Counted from the first letter of the stretch, positions 1-10,230 are shown. The stretch is 64,000 nucleotides of DNA from Vallitalea sp. (GCA_025210235.1 JAOASG010000066.1:1-64000), one strand, 5' to 3'. Notes: generated by a model from the sequence alone, not told the origin. A program made the numbers and translations.

Positions 1-642
1 AAAGGGAAAAGCTACGATTTTAGATTAGTAGTTGAGGGAGGAAGTAATGCAGGTAGTTCTAATGAAATTGAGGTTAAAACAACAAATACAATAAGTGATT
101 TTAAAGATAAAGATGGAGAAACAACAAATACAACAGTGGTATTTACATGGACGGTAGCAAAAGAAGCAACAAGCGTGAATATACAGCAGAAAGAAACAGG
201 GGAAGAAAAATGGGAAAAATCAGAAACAGGAGAAATAGGAACAAATGATAACACAGCGACTGTAACAAAGTTAGAGAAAGGAAAAAGCTACGATTTTAGA
301 TTAGTAGTTGAGGGAGGAAGTAATGCAGGTAGTTCTAATGAAATTGAGGTTAAAACAACAAATACAATAAGTGATTTTAAAGATAAAGAAATAACAAATA
401 CAACAGTGGTATTTACATGGACAACACCAAAAGATGCAACAAAGGTAAAAGTAATACAAAGGATAAAGCAAGGGAAAAAATGGAAAGAATGGATGGACTC
501 AAATGGAGAGATAAAAATAAATAAAAAAGAATCAACTGTAACAGTAGCAGGATTAGTAAAAAAAACATATGAATTTAAATTAGAAGTTGAAGGTGGAGAA
601 AATGCAGGATTTTCTAATACAGTTAAAGTAACTATAAAATAG
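1..642 (+). CDS. Fibronectin type III-like repeat protein, 3' end (5' end outside window)
   Basis: The frame is open from base 1 to the TAA at 640-642, so this is the C-terminal 213 residues of a longer protein. An internal GTG at 136 is not a credible start. The visible part holds about two and a third beta-sandwich repeats of roughly 92 residues, each with a TTVVFTWT strand and a SYDFRLVVEGGSNAGSSNE strand typical of FN3-like modules. The repeats are almost identical at DNA level (1-111 versus 277-387), which points to recent duplication. The last repeat has diverged. Such arrays are usually spacers in secreted surface proteins or enzymes, and the S-layer-type genes downstream fit that. The function of the missing N-terminal part is unknown. 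Confidence 0.85.
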   Translation, partial: KGKSYDFRLVVEGGSNAGSSNEIEVKTTNTISDFKDKDGETTNTTVVFTWTVAKEATSVNIQQKETGEEKWEKSETGEIGTNDNTATVTKLEKGKSYDFRLVVEGGSNAGSSNEIEVKTTNTISDFKDKEITNTTVVFTWTTPKDATKVKVIQRIKQGKKWKEWMDSNGEIKINKKESTVTVAGLVKKTYEFKLEVEGGENAGFSNTVKVTIK

Positions 643-667
643 AATAAGTTATTATAATCTTAAATAA

Positions 668-712
668 AATAACCCAACAATTTTAGGTATATAATTATTG
701 GGTTATTTTTTA
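668..712 (+). terminator. Rho-independent terminator
   Basis: A 15-bp near-perfect stem (AATAACCCAACAATT paired with AATTATTGGGTTATT, one mismatch) is followed by a T-run. It ends the fibronectin-repeat gene. Confidence 0.85.
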
Positions 713-729
713 TATTAATAATGTTAATA

Positions 730-758
730 TTGACCCACTAAAACCACAGTGTTATAAT
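730..758 (+). promoter_or_regulatory. Sigma-A-type promoter
   Basis: TTGACC (730-735) and TATAAT (753-758) are separated by exactly 17 bp, 51 bp before the start codon of the first S-layer-like gene. Confidence 0.75.
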
Positions 759-808
759 TTACCATAGAAATATTCATGGAGTAAATAAGGGAAAAAGAGG
801 AGGAATAA

Positions 809-2956
809 ATGAATATGTTGAAAAAAATACTTATATTAATGCTATCAGTAGTAATGTTATTACCTTCAACAGCATTAGCATTGGAAAAAGATATTATTAC
901 AGAAGTAGAAATAGTTAAATCACTTAATCTTTTAGAAGGCGATCAAAATGGTTTATCTGATAGTTATCTAAATAAAAAAACAACAAGATTTCAGGCAGCA
1001 ATTATGTTATTACGTTTAAAGGGATTAGAAGATAAAGCTAAAGAATTTACAGGATCAGAAAATTTTGAAGATGCAACAGAAATAAAATGGATTCAAGGTC
1101 AAAAAATATTAGCGTACTTAAAAAATCATCCCGAACTTGGGTGGAGTGGAAGTAATAATAACATAAATCCAAATGGTGAAGTTAGTGCAAAAGCTTATTA
1201 TAAAGTATTGTTAGAATTATTGGGATATAACCAAGATGTAGATTTTGAATGGGAAAATGTATTAGAATTTGCTAATGAAAAAGGATTATCAAAAGTTGCA
1301 GATATTAACGAACTTACTAATAGAGATTTAGCAATAGCTACTGTTGAAGGATTAAAAGCAAATAATAGTGATGGTATTACTTTTATTAATAATTTAGTAG
1401 ATACAAATATTATAGATGATATAATTGCAGAACAACTTGGATTATATAAAAGGCCACTAACTTCAAAAATGACTTCTGCACTCGCAATTGATTCTACTAC
1501 AGTTAAACTTGAATTTGATAAAATAGATAATATAAAAGCTAAAGATTTTAAAATAGAGAATGAAGAGTCAGAAGAATACGAAATAGAAAATATAGAAATT
1601 ATTAAAAGCGAAAATGCAGTTGTACTAACGGTAGATAAATTAGAAATAGGTAATATTTATTATGTTAAATATAATGGAAATAAAATAGATATCGTCCCAC
1701 TTATTAATGAGGATAAGACGCAAGCTATTCTTGATTCTGCGAATGCTGTTAATGGTGAATTGATAAGAGCGATATTTAATACAAGAAATATCAGAAAAGA
1801 CAGCTTAATAGTTGGGAATTTTGCTATTAGTAATGGAGCAAATGTAATGGATGTTAACCTTGATGTAGAAGAAATGAAAAAAGAAGGTAATCATAATAAG
1901 ACAATTGTGTTATTGGATGTAAAAAATCTTAAATCAGGAATAGCATATACACTTAAATCAGACAGTATCACTTCATATAATCATATTGAAGCACCATTTA
2001 ATACATCAAGTGTGATTTTTGCAGGTAAAGATAAAGATACAAAAGCACCAAAACTAGAAAGTGCAAAATCAATTAATGGGGATAGAGTTGAAATAATATT
2101 TAGTGATGATACTTTACTAGATGAGGCTACTTTACTCAATGCTTCTAATTACTCATTTAACCCACAATTACAAATTAATGATATAAAAATACAAAAAAAT
2201 GAGCTAAATGAGAATAAAGTTGTAATTTTAAGTACAGAATTACAAAAGTTTAGAGAAATCTATAAGTTAAAAACATCAAATATCTCAGATGGAATTAATG
2301 TTATGGAAAACAGTAAAGAAATAGCTTTTGTTGGAGTAGAAACACCAAAAAATCAAAAAGTTGAGTATGCTAAAAGTTTAACATCTACATCTATAGAGAT
2401 AGGGTTTGAGTATGAATGTAATGAGACAGCTCTAAATATAGATAATTATAATTTAAATAATGATATACAGATTGCTGATGTTAGTTTTAAAAAGGATATA
2501 AAAAAACCTAATAAATTGGATAAAAAGAAAATAATACTAATAACAAGTTCAATGAGATCAGGAGTAGCTTATAAAATAAATGTAGATACCAATGTACAAA
2601 ACTACTTAGATCAAGGGCTAAAAGATTCAGAAAAAATTGTTTTTGCAGGGAAAGATCCAGATGAAAAATTTACAGAAGCGATTTCAGCAAAGGCATTAGA
2701 TACTTTTACGGTGAAAATAGTATTTGATGAGAAATTAGATAAGATAACATGTAATAACATAAGAAATTACAAGATAAGTAATTTAGGTTATCCAGCAAAA
2801 GCGGTTCTTAGTGATAATGGAAAAGTAGTTATATTAACAGTGCCAAAACAAAAATCGGGTATTGCATATACAATTACTATGAATAACATTAAAGATGAGT
2901 TTGGAAATGAAATTGAATCTAACACAGAAGTAATTTTCGCAGGAAAAGATAGATAA
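809..2956 (+). CDS. Secreted SLH-like / Ig-like domain surface protein (paralogue 1)
   Basis: 715 residues. A signal peptide (about 1-25, ending ALA-LE) is followed by a divergent SLH-type region (about 26-195) with an RFQAAIMLLRLKGL helix and an ELLGY motif. About five Ig-like modules of roughly 100 residues follow (about 220-715), most closing with a VIFAGKD-type strand. AGGAGG at 798-803 fixes the ATG at 809. SLH regions normally anchor proteins to secondary cell-wall polymer, and Big_5-like modules build S-layer or surface fibres. Closest relatives in the window are the genes at 7957, 10231 and 11634. The classical FRP motif of SLH domains is replaced by NINPNGEVSAK, so wall-binding specificity may differ from canonical SLH proteins. 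Confidence 0.85.
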   Translation: MNMLKKILILMLSVVMLLPSTALALEKDIITEVEIVKSLNLLEGDQNGLSDSYLNKKTTRFQAAIMLLRLKGLEDKAKEFTGSENFEDATEIKWIQGQKILAYLKNHPELGWSGSNNNINPNGEVSAKAYYKVLLELLGYNQDVDFEWENVLEFANEKGLSKVADINELTNRDLAIATVEGLKANNSDGITFINNLVDTNIIDDIIAEQLGLYKRPLTSKMTSALAIDSTTVKLEFDKIDNIKAKDFKIENEESEEYEIENIEIIKSENAVVLTVDKLEIGNIYYVKYNGNKIDIVPLINEDKTQAILDSANAVNGELIRAIFNTRNIRKDSLIVGNFAISNGANVMDVNLDVEEMKKEGNHNKTIVLLDVKNLKSGIAYTLKSDSITSYNHIEAPFNTSSVIFAGKDKDTKAPKLESAKSINGDRVEIIFSDDTLLDEATLLNASNYSFNPQLQINDIKIQKNELNENKVVILSTELQKFREIYKLKTSNISDGINVMENSKEIAFVGVETPKNQKVEYAKSLTSTSIEIGFEYECNETALNIDNYNLNNDIQIADVSFKKDIKKPNKLDKKKIILITSSMRSGVAYKINVDTNVQNYLDQGLKDSEKIVFAGKDPDEKFTEAISAKALDTFTVKIVFDEKLDKITCNNIRNYKISNLGYPAKAVLSDNGKVVILTVPKQKSGIAYTITMNNIKDEFGNEIESNTEVIFAGKDR

Positions 2957-2968
2957 ATTGGGAAATAA

Positions 2969-3013
2969 AGTAATATAAATGTAAAAATAAAAATATACAA
3001 TTTATGGTATAAT
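2969..3013 (+). promoter_or_regulatory. Promoter with shared upstream element
   Basis: An extended -10 (TGGTATAAT, 3005-3013) lies 36 bp downstream of a 16-mer AGTAATATAAATGTAA (2969-2984). The same arrangement precedes the gene at 7957. No good -35 is visible. Confidence 0.5.
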
Positions 3014-3050
3014 TATTCTAAAAATAAAAAGAGATAGGGGCGATGATATT

Positions 3051-5291
3051 ATGTTAAAAAAAATAGTTGCGGTTGTTGTAACAGTAACAATGTTTTTTAG
3101 TATAACAGCTTATGCAAATACTGATAATAGTGAGGATGTAACAGATGTTGATACATTAAGTCAGTTAAATATTATCAAGGGAAATGGTAAGGGATTTAAT
3201 GAAAACGGGCAAATAAGAAGAAGTGAAGCAACAGCTATTATAGTTAGACTTCTTGGAGGAGAAGAAAAAATTAAAGAAAATCCACCACGAATAAATTATT
3301 ATAATGATATTGATAAAAATATGTGGTATGCACCTTATATTAATTATATAGCTAATAAGGGAATTATTAATGGATATTCAGATTATACTTTTCGACCAGA
3401 TGAATATATCAGTGAAAAAGCAGTTATTAAGATGATTTTAGGAGTTCTTGGTTATAAGAATGTTATAGATTTTAGTTGGGATAATATTTTTGAGAAAGCT
3501 TTTGAATATGGATTAGTAAACGATAATAAATATAAAACAAAAATAAAAGATAATGAAAATTTTACAAGAGGTGAAGCTTTTAACCTTGTAAAGAGAGCTT
3601 TAGAGACTAAGCTGAAAGATAATGAAAAAACACTTGTGCAGACATGGATGGATAGTAAGAGATTTACCAGAAAACAAATTGCAAAAGCTGGGCTTGACGC
3701 AGATGAAATAAAAACAGAAATTAGTGAAATTAATAATCCAAATAGCACAAGTATACGAGTAACTTTTAATGAAAAAGTAAAAGGTATTAATAAAGATAAC
3801 GTAAAAATTATTCAAAAAGATACAGATAAAGAATTAAAGATTTCAAAAGTAACTATAAAAGATAAATTAGTTACTATTGTAACATCTGCCCAATCTCAAT
3901 TAAAAGAGTATGTAGTATCTTTTAATACTGTACTGGATCAAGATGATTTTATTACTAATGATTTATCAGTAGAATTTAAAGGATATAAACCTGATGAAAT
4001 AGAATCGAATAAGTTTTTAATTAGTAAAATAGAAGCAGTATCTGAAGATACAATTAAAGTGTTTTTTACACAACCTATAAATGTGATACCTACATTACCA
4101 TCTTATTATAAAATTTATGAAGAAGATAAATTATGGGTAGATGGAACAGATAGAGATAGTATGTACATTGCAAAGATACCTGATAGTGATAGAGGAGTTA
4201 TTATAAGATTATTGAAAAAGAATTATAATATTCAAAATATATATAAATTAAAGATATCTGGAACAATGCACGATAAAACTGGAGTTAAGCTAAATGATGG
4301 TGAGGGAGATAGTATGACTTTTCCACCACTTGTGATAGATAATTTTGAGTTAGAAAGAGATATAACGTATGCTTTTAGTAAAGATGTAGTAACTATTGAA
4401 TTTAATAAGGATGTTGATAATCAGCTATCTGGTAAGTTTCAAGTTGTAGGATCTGATGGTAATTCCATAGGTTGTGTTCCTAACTTGGACCCAACTAATT
4501 CTAAGAGAGTTTTATTAAGCATGATTACACCACTGGATCCAAATAGGACATATAAGTTACACATATTTGAATTTAAAGATTTAGAAAGATCAACTAGTTT
4601 ATCAGAAACAAATATTGAATTTGGAGTTGATAATGAATCAGTTGAAAAGCTAGACATTACACTTGTTGAACCAGTAAGTAATAGTGAGATAAGAGTGTAT
4701 TTTAATAGAAGACTATATAAAGATAGTGTTCAACGTACCAATTTCTTTATAACATCCGATAATGATTCAAGTTTTAGTGGAGACAATATATTCAAAAATT
4801 ATTATTTTAATGTTGATGAAAATCCTTGTAGGGTTACTCTTTATTTAGATCCTGATACTAAAAAGATGAAAGAAGGATCAAATTATACATTAAAGGTTAC
4901 AGATGGGTTGAAAGATTATCTAAGAAAATCAGATGGAGAATTAACACATCAAATTACAGGTGTTGAGAATAATAAATATTCTCCTACGATATCTAATGGG
5001 TGGATATTAGGACAACATACTATAAAATTGGAATTTGATAAACCTATTTCAAATACAAATAATGTTTGTGAGTTTTATAAAGTTAAGTATAAAAATAGTG
5101 ATGATGAATATGAAATCTTAACACCTAATTTAGTATCTGTAGTTGATAATAAGTATGTAATATTAAAGATGAGTGAAGAACTTGACTATTCAAGAATGTA
5201 TAGAGTTGAATATGTACAAATAAAAGACTATATTGAAAATAGTTTTACTGGAGGCTCAAGTAGTGATTATATTTTAGAGTTTGCATATTAA
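3051..5291 (+). CDS. Secreted SLH-domain / Ig-like surface protein (paralogue 2)
   Basis: 746 residues. A signal peptide (about 1-23) leads into canonical SLH repeats: MWYAPYINYIANKGIINGY followed by YTFRPDEYISEKA is the classic SLH signature (about residues 88-123). A third SLH-like stretch ends near residue 185. The remaining 540 residues form Ig-like beta modules (for example SIRVTFNEKV and TIKLEFDKPI strands). It is predicted to be exported and held on the wall through SLH binding to pyruvylated polymer. The ATG at 3051 follows an AGGGGCGATGAT ribosome site. It is most similar in layout to the next gene (5419), and together they form a subfamily with canonical SLH motifs, unlike the divergent ones at 809, 7957 and 10231. 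Confidence 0.88.
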   Translation: MLKKIVAVVVTVTMFFSITAYANTDNSEDVTDVDTLSQLNIIKGNGKGFNENGQIRRSEATAIIVRLLGGEEKIKENPPRINYYNDIDKNMWYAPYINYIANKGIINGYSDYTFRPDEYISEKAVIKMILGVLGYKNVIDFSWDNIFEKAFEYGLVNDNKYKTKIKDNENFTRGEAFNLVKRALETKLKDNEKTLVQTWMDSKRFTRKQIAKAGLDADEIKTEISEINNPNSTSIRVTFNEKVKGINKDNVKIIQKDTDKELKISKVTIKDKLVTIVTSAQSQLKEYVVSFNTVLDQDDFITNDLSVEFKGYKPDEIESNKFLISKIEAVSEDTIKVFFTQPINVIPTLPSYYKIYEEDKLWVDGTDRDSMYIAKIPDSDRGVIIRLLKKNYNIQNIYKLKISGTMHDKTGVKLNDGEGDSMTFPPLVIDNFELERDITYAFSKDVVTIEFNKDVDNQLSGKFQVVGSDGNSIGCVPNLDPTNSKRVLLSMITPLDPNRTYKLHIFEFKDLERSTSLSETNIEFGVDNESVEKLDITLVEPVSNSEIRVYFNRRLYKDSVQRTNFFITSDNDSSFSGDNIFKNYYFNVDENPCRVTLYLDPDTKKMKEGSNYTLKVTDGLKDYLRKSDGELTHQITGVENNKYSPTISNGWILGQHTIKLEFDKPISNTNNVCEFYKVKYKNSDDEYEILTPNLVSVVDNKYVILKMSEELDYSRMYRVEYVQIKDYIENSFTGGSSSDYILEFAY

Positions 5292-5294
5292 ACA

Positions 5295-5334
5295 ATATGA
5301 CCCCCTAATAGTTTAATACTCTTAGGGGGATATT
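5295..5334 (+). terminator. Hairpin after paralogue 2 (weak terminator)
   Basis: CCCCCTAA (5301-5308) pairs with TTAGGGGG (5322-5329), and flanking ATAT sequences extend the stem. There is no clear T-tract, so termination strength is uncertain. Confidence 0.45.
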
Positions 5335-5355
5335 AATAAACATTAGATTTTGCTA

Positions 5356-5385
5356 TTGTATATTTTATAAATTAAATGATATAAT
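5356..5385 (+). promoter_or_regulatory. Promoter with extended -10
   Basis: TTGTAT (5356-5361), an 18-bp spacer, then TGATATAAT (TG at 5377-5378, TATAAT at 5380-5385), 33 bp before the start codon at 5419. Confidence 0.55.
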
Positions 5386-5418
5386 AACTTAAAATTATTA
5401 ATAGAGGGTGATCAAAAG

Positions 5419-7707
5419 ATGAAGCTTATAAAAAGAATAAGTGTTTTAGTCATGGTTTTATGTATAATAATAAATAATAATTGTTCATATGCTAAGACAG
5501 AAAAAGAAGTTATAACTGAGAAGGCAGAAATCCTTAAAGAATTAAATATTTTAAAAGGTAGTGGTAGTGGTCTAGCTCTTGATGATCAATTATCTAGAAG
5601 TCAAGCATCAGCATTTATAGTTAGATTATTGGGTAAAGAAGACGAAGTTAAAAATAATGCTTCAAAATATATAAACACAAAATTTTCTGATGTTGAAAAA
5701 GATAAATGGTATGCCTCATATATAGGTTATTGCGTTGAAAAAGGTATAATAGATGGATATTCTTCAGATAACACATTTCGACCTAATAATAAATTAGGAG
5801 AAAAAGCATTTTTAAAATTAGTACTTTCAGCAATAGGATATAAATATAATGAAGATTTTACATGGAATAATGTATTTGAAACTGCTTATGGTGTTGGTTT
5901 AGTTAAATCGCTTAATTATGCTAATGGATATATAGAAAAGTCCAAATATACAAGAGGCGAAGTAGTTACAGTTTTACATAGAGCCTTACAATTAAAAGAT
6001 AATACGACAAAGATTAGAATGATATATAGATTTGTGAATAATAATATCATTACAAAAGAACAAGCTATTAAATATAATCTTATAGAAGATTCTGTAGGAA
6101 CAAAAATATTAAATGTAAAACCTATTAATTCAACTTCTATAGAGATTGAATTTAATGAAAAAGTACAAGAGTTTACTCCAGAGAATCTTTTAATATACGA
6201 GACAAATGATACAGCAAGGGTTTTACCTGTTAGTGAAGTAACAAAAAAAGAATCAGCTGATAAGTACATAATTGTTACAGCAACTAAACAAACAATAGAT
6301 AAAGAATATACATTACTTCTTGATAGAGTAGTTGATAGTAAAGGGAATCCTATGACTTCTTTTAATGAAGAATTCCTAGGTTATAGAGCATCTGAAGTAA
6401 AATCAGATTATTTTATGATAAGTAAAATTAAAGCTATTAGCAATAATGTTATTTATGTATACTTTACACATCCTATTAATGATAATGCTTTACAAACAAA
6501 CTTCTATAGTCTTTATAAAGATGAGGAAGAAGTTATTAAAGGTAATAATCAAGATTTATTAATAAAAAAATTAGCAACTTGTGATAATGGTATCTCTATA
6601 TATTTTAAAAACTATACGTTCGCAGAACAAAGTTATTTTAATCTGATTATTGATGGGAAGTTGTCTAGTAATTATGCGGTTAAGTTAAATGATGGAAAAG
6701 GTGATTCAGTTAAATTCAAATCATCCAATGATAGTAATCAACCTTTAACAGTGGATAGTTGTATAGCATTAAATAGTCATACTATACAATTAACTTTTAA
6801 TAAAGAAGTTGAGCCTGAACTAGCACAACAAGTATTTATGTATTGTGTTAAAGATTATAACAATAAGCAAATAAAAGTTACAAAAGCAACTGTAATTAAT
6901 GAAGGTGATAGTGCTGGTAAAGTAGTTAGACTTTCAATTGATAGTACTATAAAAGTTCATAGACAATACAAAGTTATGGTTAATCATATGACGGATATTA
7001 CATCACAATACCAGATCATGTTAAAGGAATTTACATTTACAACGGAGTATTATAGTGTAAGTGATATACAAATTGATGCAATTCTTCCAATTGATGAAAA
7101 CCTAGTACTATTGTATTTAAATAAAGCAGTTGATGAAGAATCTGCACGAAATAAATCAAATTACCAAATACATGGTGTTTCACATTCTGATTATATAGCA
7201 GTACCATCTGCAGCATATTATAATAAAAAAGAAGATCCTAGGATCGTTAAAATATACTTAAATGCAAATGATAAATTAAAACCAGCAGATGTATATAACT
7301 TCAAGATTTTAACTACTTTAAAAGATGAAATGGGACATTATCAATCCTCTGTTAAATCAAAACAATTTACTCATAGTTCTTCACAAGCAGTAGATAATTA
7401 TATAAGTGAAGCAAAAGTTATAGGAGATAACACTATTAAATTATCTTTTAATAAAGAAATAGCATTTGACATTAATAATATACTTGCTAATAATTATACA
7501 CTATACTATATAGAAAATGGATTGGAGTATAATAAAATACCTGATACTGCAACATATGTTGATCCTCAAACCATTATATTGAAATTTGATTTTATTGATA
7601 AAGATAAAAATTATAAAATAAAATTTAAAAAGTTGATTGACCTCGGTAAAATTGAAACCACTAACTCAGATAATAGACATATATGTGATGTTGAAATAGG
7701 AGAATAG
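5419..7707 (+). CDS. Secreted SLH-domain / Ig-like surface protein (paralogue 3)
   Basis: 762 residues. A signal peptide (about 1-26, ending SYA-KT) is followed by SLH repeats with KWYASYIGYCVEKGIIDGY and NTFRPNNKLGEKA (about 95-130), which match the SLH consensus. The rest is a chain of Ig-like modules with strands such as SIEIEFNEKV, TIQLTFNKEV and TIKLSFNKEI. The ribosome site GAGGGTGATC precedes ATG 5419. It aligns end to end with the gene at 3051 (for example both have VKLNDGxGDS midway), so the two arose by duplication. Predicted location is the cell surface, in or under the S-layer. Confidence 0.88.
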   Translation: MKLIKRISVLVMVLCIIINNNCSYAKTEKEVITEKAEILKELNILKGSGSGLALDDQLSRSQASAFIVRLLGKEDEVKNNASKYINTKFSDVEKDKWYASYIGYCVEKGIIDGYSSDNTFRPNNKLGEKAFLKLVLSAIGYKYNEDFTWNNVFETAYGVGLVKSLNYANGYIEKSKYTRGEVVTVLHRALQLKDNTTKIRMIYRFVNNNIITKEQAIKYNLIEDSVGTKILNVKPINSTSIEIEFNEKVQEFTPENLLIYETNDTARVLPVSEVTKKESADKYIIVTATKQTIDKEYTLLLDRVVDSKGNPMTSFNEEFLGYRASEVKSDYFMISKIKAISNNVIYVYFTHPINDNALQTNFYSLYKDEEEVIKGNNQDLLIKKLATCDNGISIYFKNYTFAEQSYFNLIIDGKLSSNYAVKLNDGKGDSVKFKSSNDSNQPLTVDSCIALNSHTIQLTFNKEVEPELAQQVFMYCVKDYNNKQIKVTKATVINEGDSAGKVVRLSIDSTIKVHRQYKVMVNHMTDITSQYQIMLKEFTFTTEYYSVSDIQIDAILPIDENLVLLYLNKAVDEESARNKSNYQIHGVSHSDYIAVPSAAYYNKKEDPRIVKIYLNANDKLKPADVYNFKILTTLKDEMGHYQSSVKSKQFTHSSSQAVDNYISEAKVIGDNTIKLSFNKEIAFDINNILANNYTLYYIENGLEYNKIPDTATYVDPQTIILKFDFIDKDKNYKIKFKKLIDLGKIETTNSDNRHICDVEIGE

Positions 7708-7755
7708 AGTATTTGTCTATAAAGAATTAATAAATAAGGAATAAAAAAATGGTAG

Positions 7756-7796
7756 AAAAAGCCCACTAGAATTATAAAAATACTGGGCTTTTTTTT
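7756..7796 (+). terminator. Rho-independent terminator
   Basis: AAAAAGCCCA (7756-7765) pairs with TGGGCTTTTT (7784-7793), followed by more T residues. Confidence 0.85.
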
Positions 7797-7868
7797 AGTG
7801 CTATAATCTTTAAGAAATACTGTTTAGATTAAATGAAATTTTCTAATTAGTAAATTAAATATAAAAGA

Positions 7869-7912
7869 AGTAATATAAATGTAATATAAAAATGATAGAA
7901 TAGTGGTAAAAT
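7869..7912 (+). promoter_or_regulatory. Promoter with the same upstream 16-mer as at 2969
   Basis: AGTAATATAAATGTAA (7869-7884) recurs exactly, 35 bp before an extended -10-like TGGTAAAAT (7904-7912). The gene starts at 7957. Confidence 0.45.
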
Positions 7913-7956
7913 ATATTGGTAGAAATAATAAATAAGAAAGAGATGGGAGAAAAAAT

Positions 7957-10134
7957 ATGAAAAAGAGGACAAGAGAAATAATTTGCGTAATGATAGTAAT
8001 ATGTATGATGATAACCTCATTTAGTGTCATTAATGCTACTAATGAAGTTATAGGATCAAATGATACTAAAATAATGGAGTTGTTAGATCTATTGCAAGAG
8101 GACGAAGAAGAAAGACTTTCGGAAAAATATCTTAATACGAAAATAACAAGATTCGAAGTGGCGGTCTTATCACTTAGATTAAAGGGATTATATGATAGGG
8201 CAATAGATTTCAGAAGTCATGATAATTTCAAAGACGTTAAAAACATAGATTGTAAACATGGAGAAAATATATTAGCGTATATAAAATCTAATCCTCAGTT
8301 AGGCTGGAAAGGAATTGGAGATAACAAATTTAATCCTAATGGATTGATAACAGCTAAATCTTTTTATAAAGTTTTACTTGAAATATTAGGGTATGAACAA
8401 GGTAAAGATTTTACATGGAATAATGTATTTGAGTTTGCAAAGGAAAAAGGTATGTTTAAAATTACTGATATAACAGAAATTACGAATAAACATATTGCCA
8501 TAGGGACGGTAGAAGCCCTTCAAGCAAACACTAAAAAAGGTAAAAAACTCATAAATGTATTAGTAGAAGATGTTCACACTGTATTAGAAAAAAATGCATA
8601 TAGAACTGGGATTTATATCCCTACTGATTTCAAACTAGAATCTGCTAGAGCGTTAGACGCAAACACTCTATTGATGAAGTTTAATAAAATAGTTAATTTA
8701 AAGGGTCAAGATATCAAAGTATTTGATTCAGATAATAAAGAAATATCAATAATTAGTATGAATTTGGCAGATGAGGGTAAAACCGTAATACTTACAGTTC
8801 CAGAACTAAAATTAGATAATGAGTATAAAGTTAAATATAATAACTTTGAAAAGATAGTCATTCCAAAAGTTAAAGTAAATAAAATTGAACCCAAAATTGA
8901 GAGTGCAAGAGCAATTACTTCAAGAAAAGTTGAAGTTATTATGAATACTAATAATATCAATAAGGATACGTTAATAGCAAGTAATTTTAATATTGATAAT
9001 GATTGTGATATTACAGATATGAAGATAGATTATGTTAAAATGAAAAAGAATGAATCAAAAACAGTCATAATACTAACGGTAAACAGGCTAAGAGGAGGAG
9101 AGCCATTCACTATTACTTCGTCTAAAATCACAAGCTATAAAGGAAAAGTAGGAAGTTCTAAGATTACATTTGCTGGTATTGATGTTGATGTGACTGCTCC
9201 AAAAATAAAAAGCGTTATACCCGAAGGAGGATATCTTGTAAGAGTAAATTTTGATGAAGATAATACTTTAGATGAAATATCTGCTATGGATATTGAAAAC
9301 TATGAGATTACACCAAAATTAAATATTAAAAAGGTTAAAATAGATAAAAATGTAAAGGGAACAGCGAGAAAAAATGATGAGTTATCAGAAGAAAAGAATG
9401 TTGTAGTATTAACTACAGAAGATCAAATCCCTGGAGTTACATATACGTTAAAAGTTAAAAATTTATCGGATGGGATATATACATTGAAAGAGGACATGGC
9501 TACTTTTATTGGAGAGGAAAAAGCAAAGAATCAAGTTGTTAGAAGAGTATTAGCTAGAAGTCATGAAATAGTAGAAGTTGATTTTAAGTATGAAGCTAAT
9601 GATACAGCTCTAGATATATATAATTATTGTGTAGATGGTGCTGTGATTAAAAATGCTTTATTTATAGAAGATGAAAATGGTAATGTTGATAGAAAACGGG
9701 TTATGTTGATAGTATCCGGACTAAAAAAAGATATAGATTATACACTAGCTATTCAACCATCTATTCAAGATATTTTAGGACAAGAATTAGAGGAATATGA
9801 AGAATTTCAATTCAGAAGTATAGGTAAAATAAAATATTTTACACTAAAAGCTATTGATAGAACGAGTCTTAAGGTGCAAAACATAATTGATGTAAAAAAT
9901 GTACTTAACATGACGAATTTAAGATGTAATGCTTATTCTCAATATGGTTCAATTGAAGGGAATATTAGTGTTGGAATATCGCCAGACGAAGAAAATGTTA
10001 TAATGAAATTCAGAGATGGATTAGATAGTAATACTACATATACTATTGAAATTACAAGACTAAGGAAAGTTTTTGACACTATAGAGACTACTACAACAAT
10101 TACTTTTACTACACCTAAGATGAATGAGTGGTAG
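7957..10134 (+). CDS. Secreted SLH-like / Ig-like surface protein (paralogue 4)
   Basis: 725 residues. It has an N-terminal signal peptide (about 1-28), a divergent SLH-type region (about 35-200: RFEVAVLSLRLKGL, NPQLGWKGIGDN, EILGYEQGKDFTWNNVFEFA) and Ig-like modules to the C-terminus. It is the closest counterpart of the gene at 809, sharing the HPELGWSG/NPQLGWKG signature and the order of modules, including a CNETALNIDNYNL/ANDTALDIYNYCV segment. ATG 7957 follows a GGGAG ribosome site. Predicted to be a surface-layer or wall-associated structural protein. No catalytic motif is seen. Confidence 0.83.
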   Translation: MKKRTREIICVMIVICMMITSFSVINATNEVIGSNDTKIMELLDLLQEDEEERLSEKYLNTKITRFEVAVLSLRLKGLYDRAIDFRSHDNFKDVKNIDCKHGENILAYIKSNPQLGWKGIGDNKFNPNGLITAKSFYKVLLEILGYEQGKDFTWNNVFEFAKEKGMFKITDITEITNKHIAIGTVEALQANTKKGKKLINVLVEDVHTVLEKNAYRTGIYIPTDFKLESARALDANTLLMKFNKIVNLKGQDIKVFDSDNKEISIISMNLADEGKTVILTVPELKLDNEYKVKYNNFEKIVIPKVKVNKIEPKIESARAITSRKVEVIMNTNNINKDTLIASNFNIDNDCDITDMKIDYVKMKKNESKTVIILTVNRLRGGEPFTITSSKITSYKGKVGSSKITFAGIDVDVTAPKIKSVIPEGGYLVRVNFDEDNTLDEISAMDIENYEITPKLNIKKVKIDKNVKGTARKNDELSEEKNVVVLTTEDQIPGVTYTLKVKNLSDGIYTLKEDMATFIGEEKAKNQVVRRVLARSHEIVEVDFKYEANDTALDIYNYCVDGAVIKNALFIEDENGNVDRKRVMLIVSGLKKDIDYTLAIQPSIQDILGQELEEYEEFQFRSIGKIKYFTLKAIDRTSLKVQNIIDVKNVLNMTNLRCNAYSQYGSIEGNISVGISPDEENVIMKFRDGLDSNTTYTIEITRLRKVFDTIETTTTITFTTPKMNEW

Positions 10135-10230
10135 GTAATAACTTAATTTTAAAAGGTCATTATAAATTAATAGGCTACTTAATTACATAAGTAATATAAT
10201 AAATAAATAATCTATAGGAGGGTATTAATA

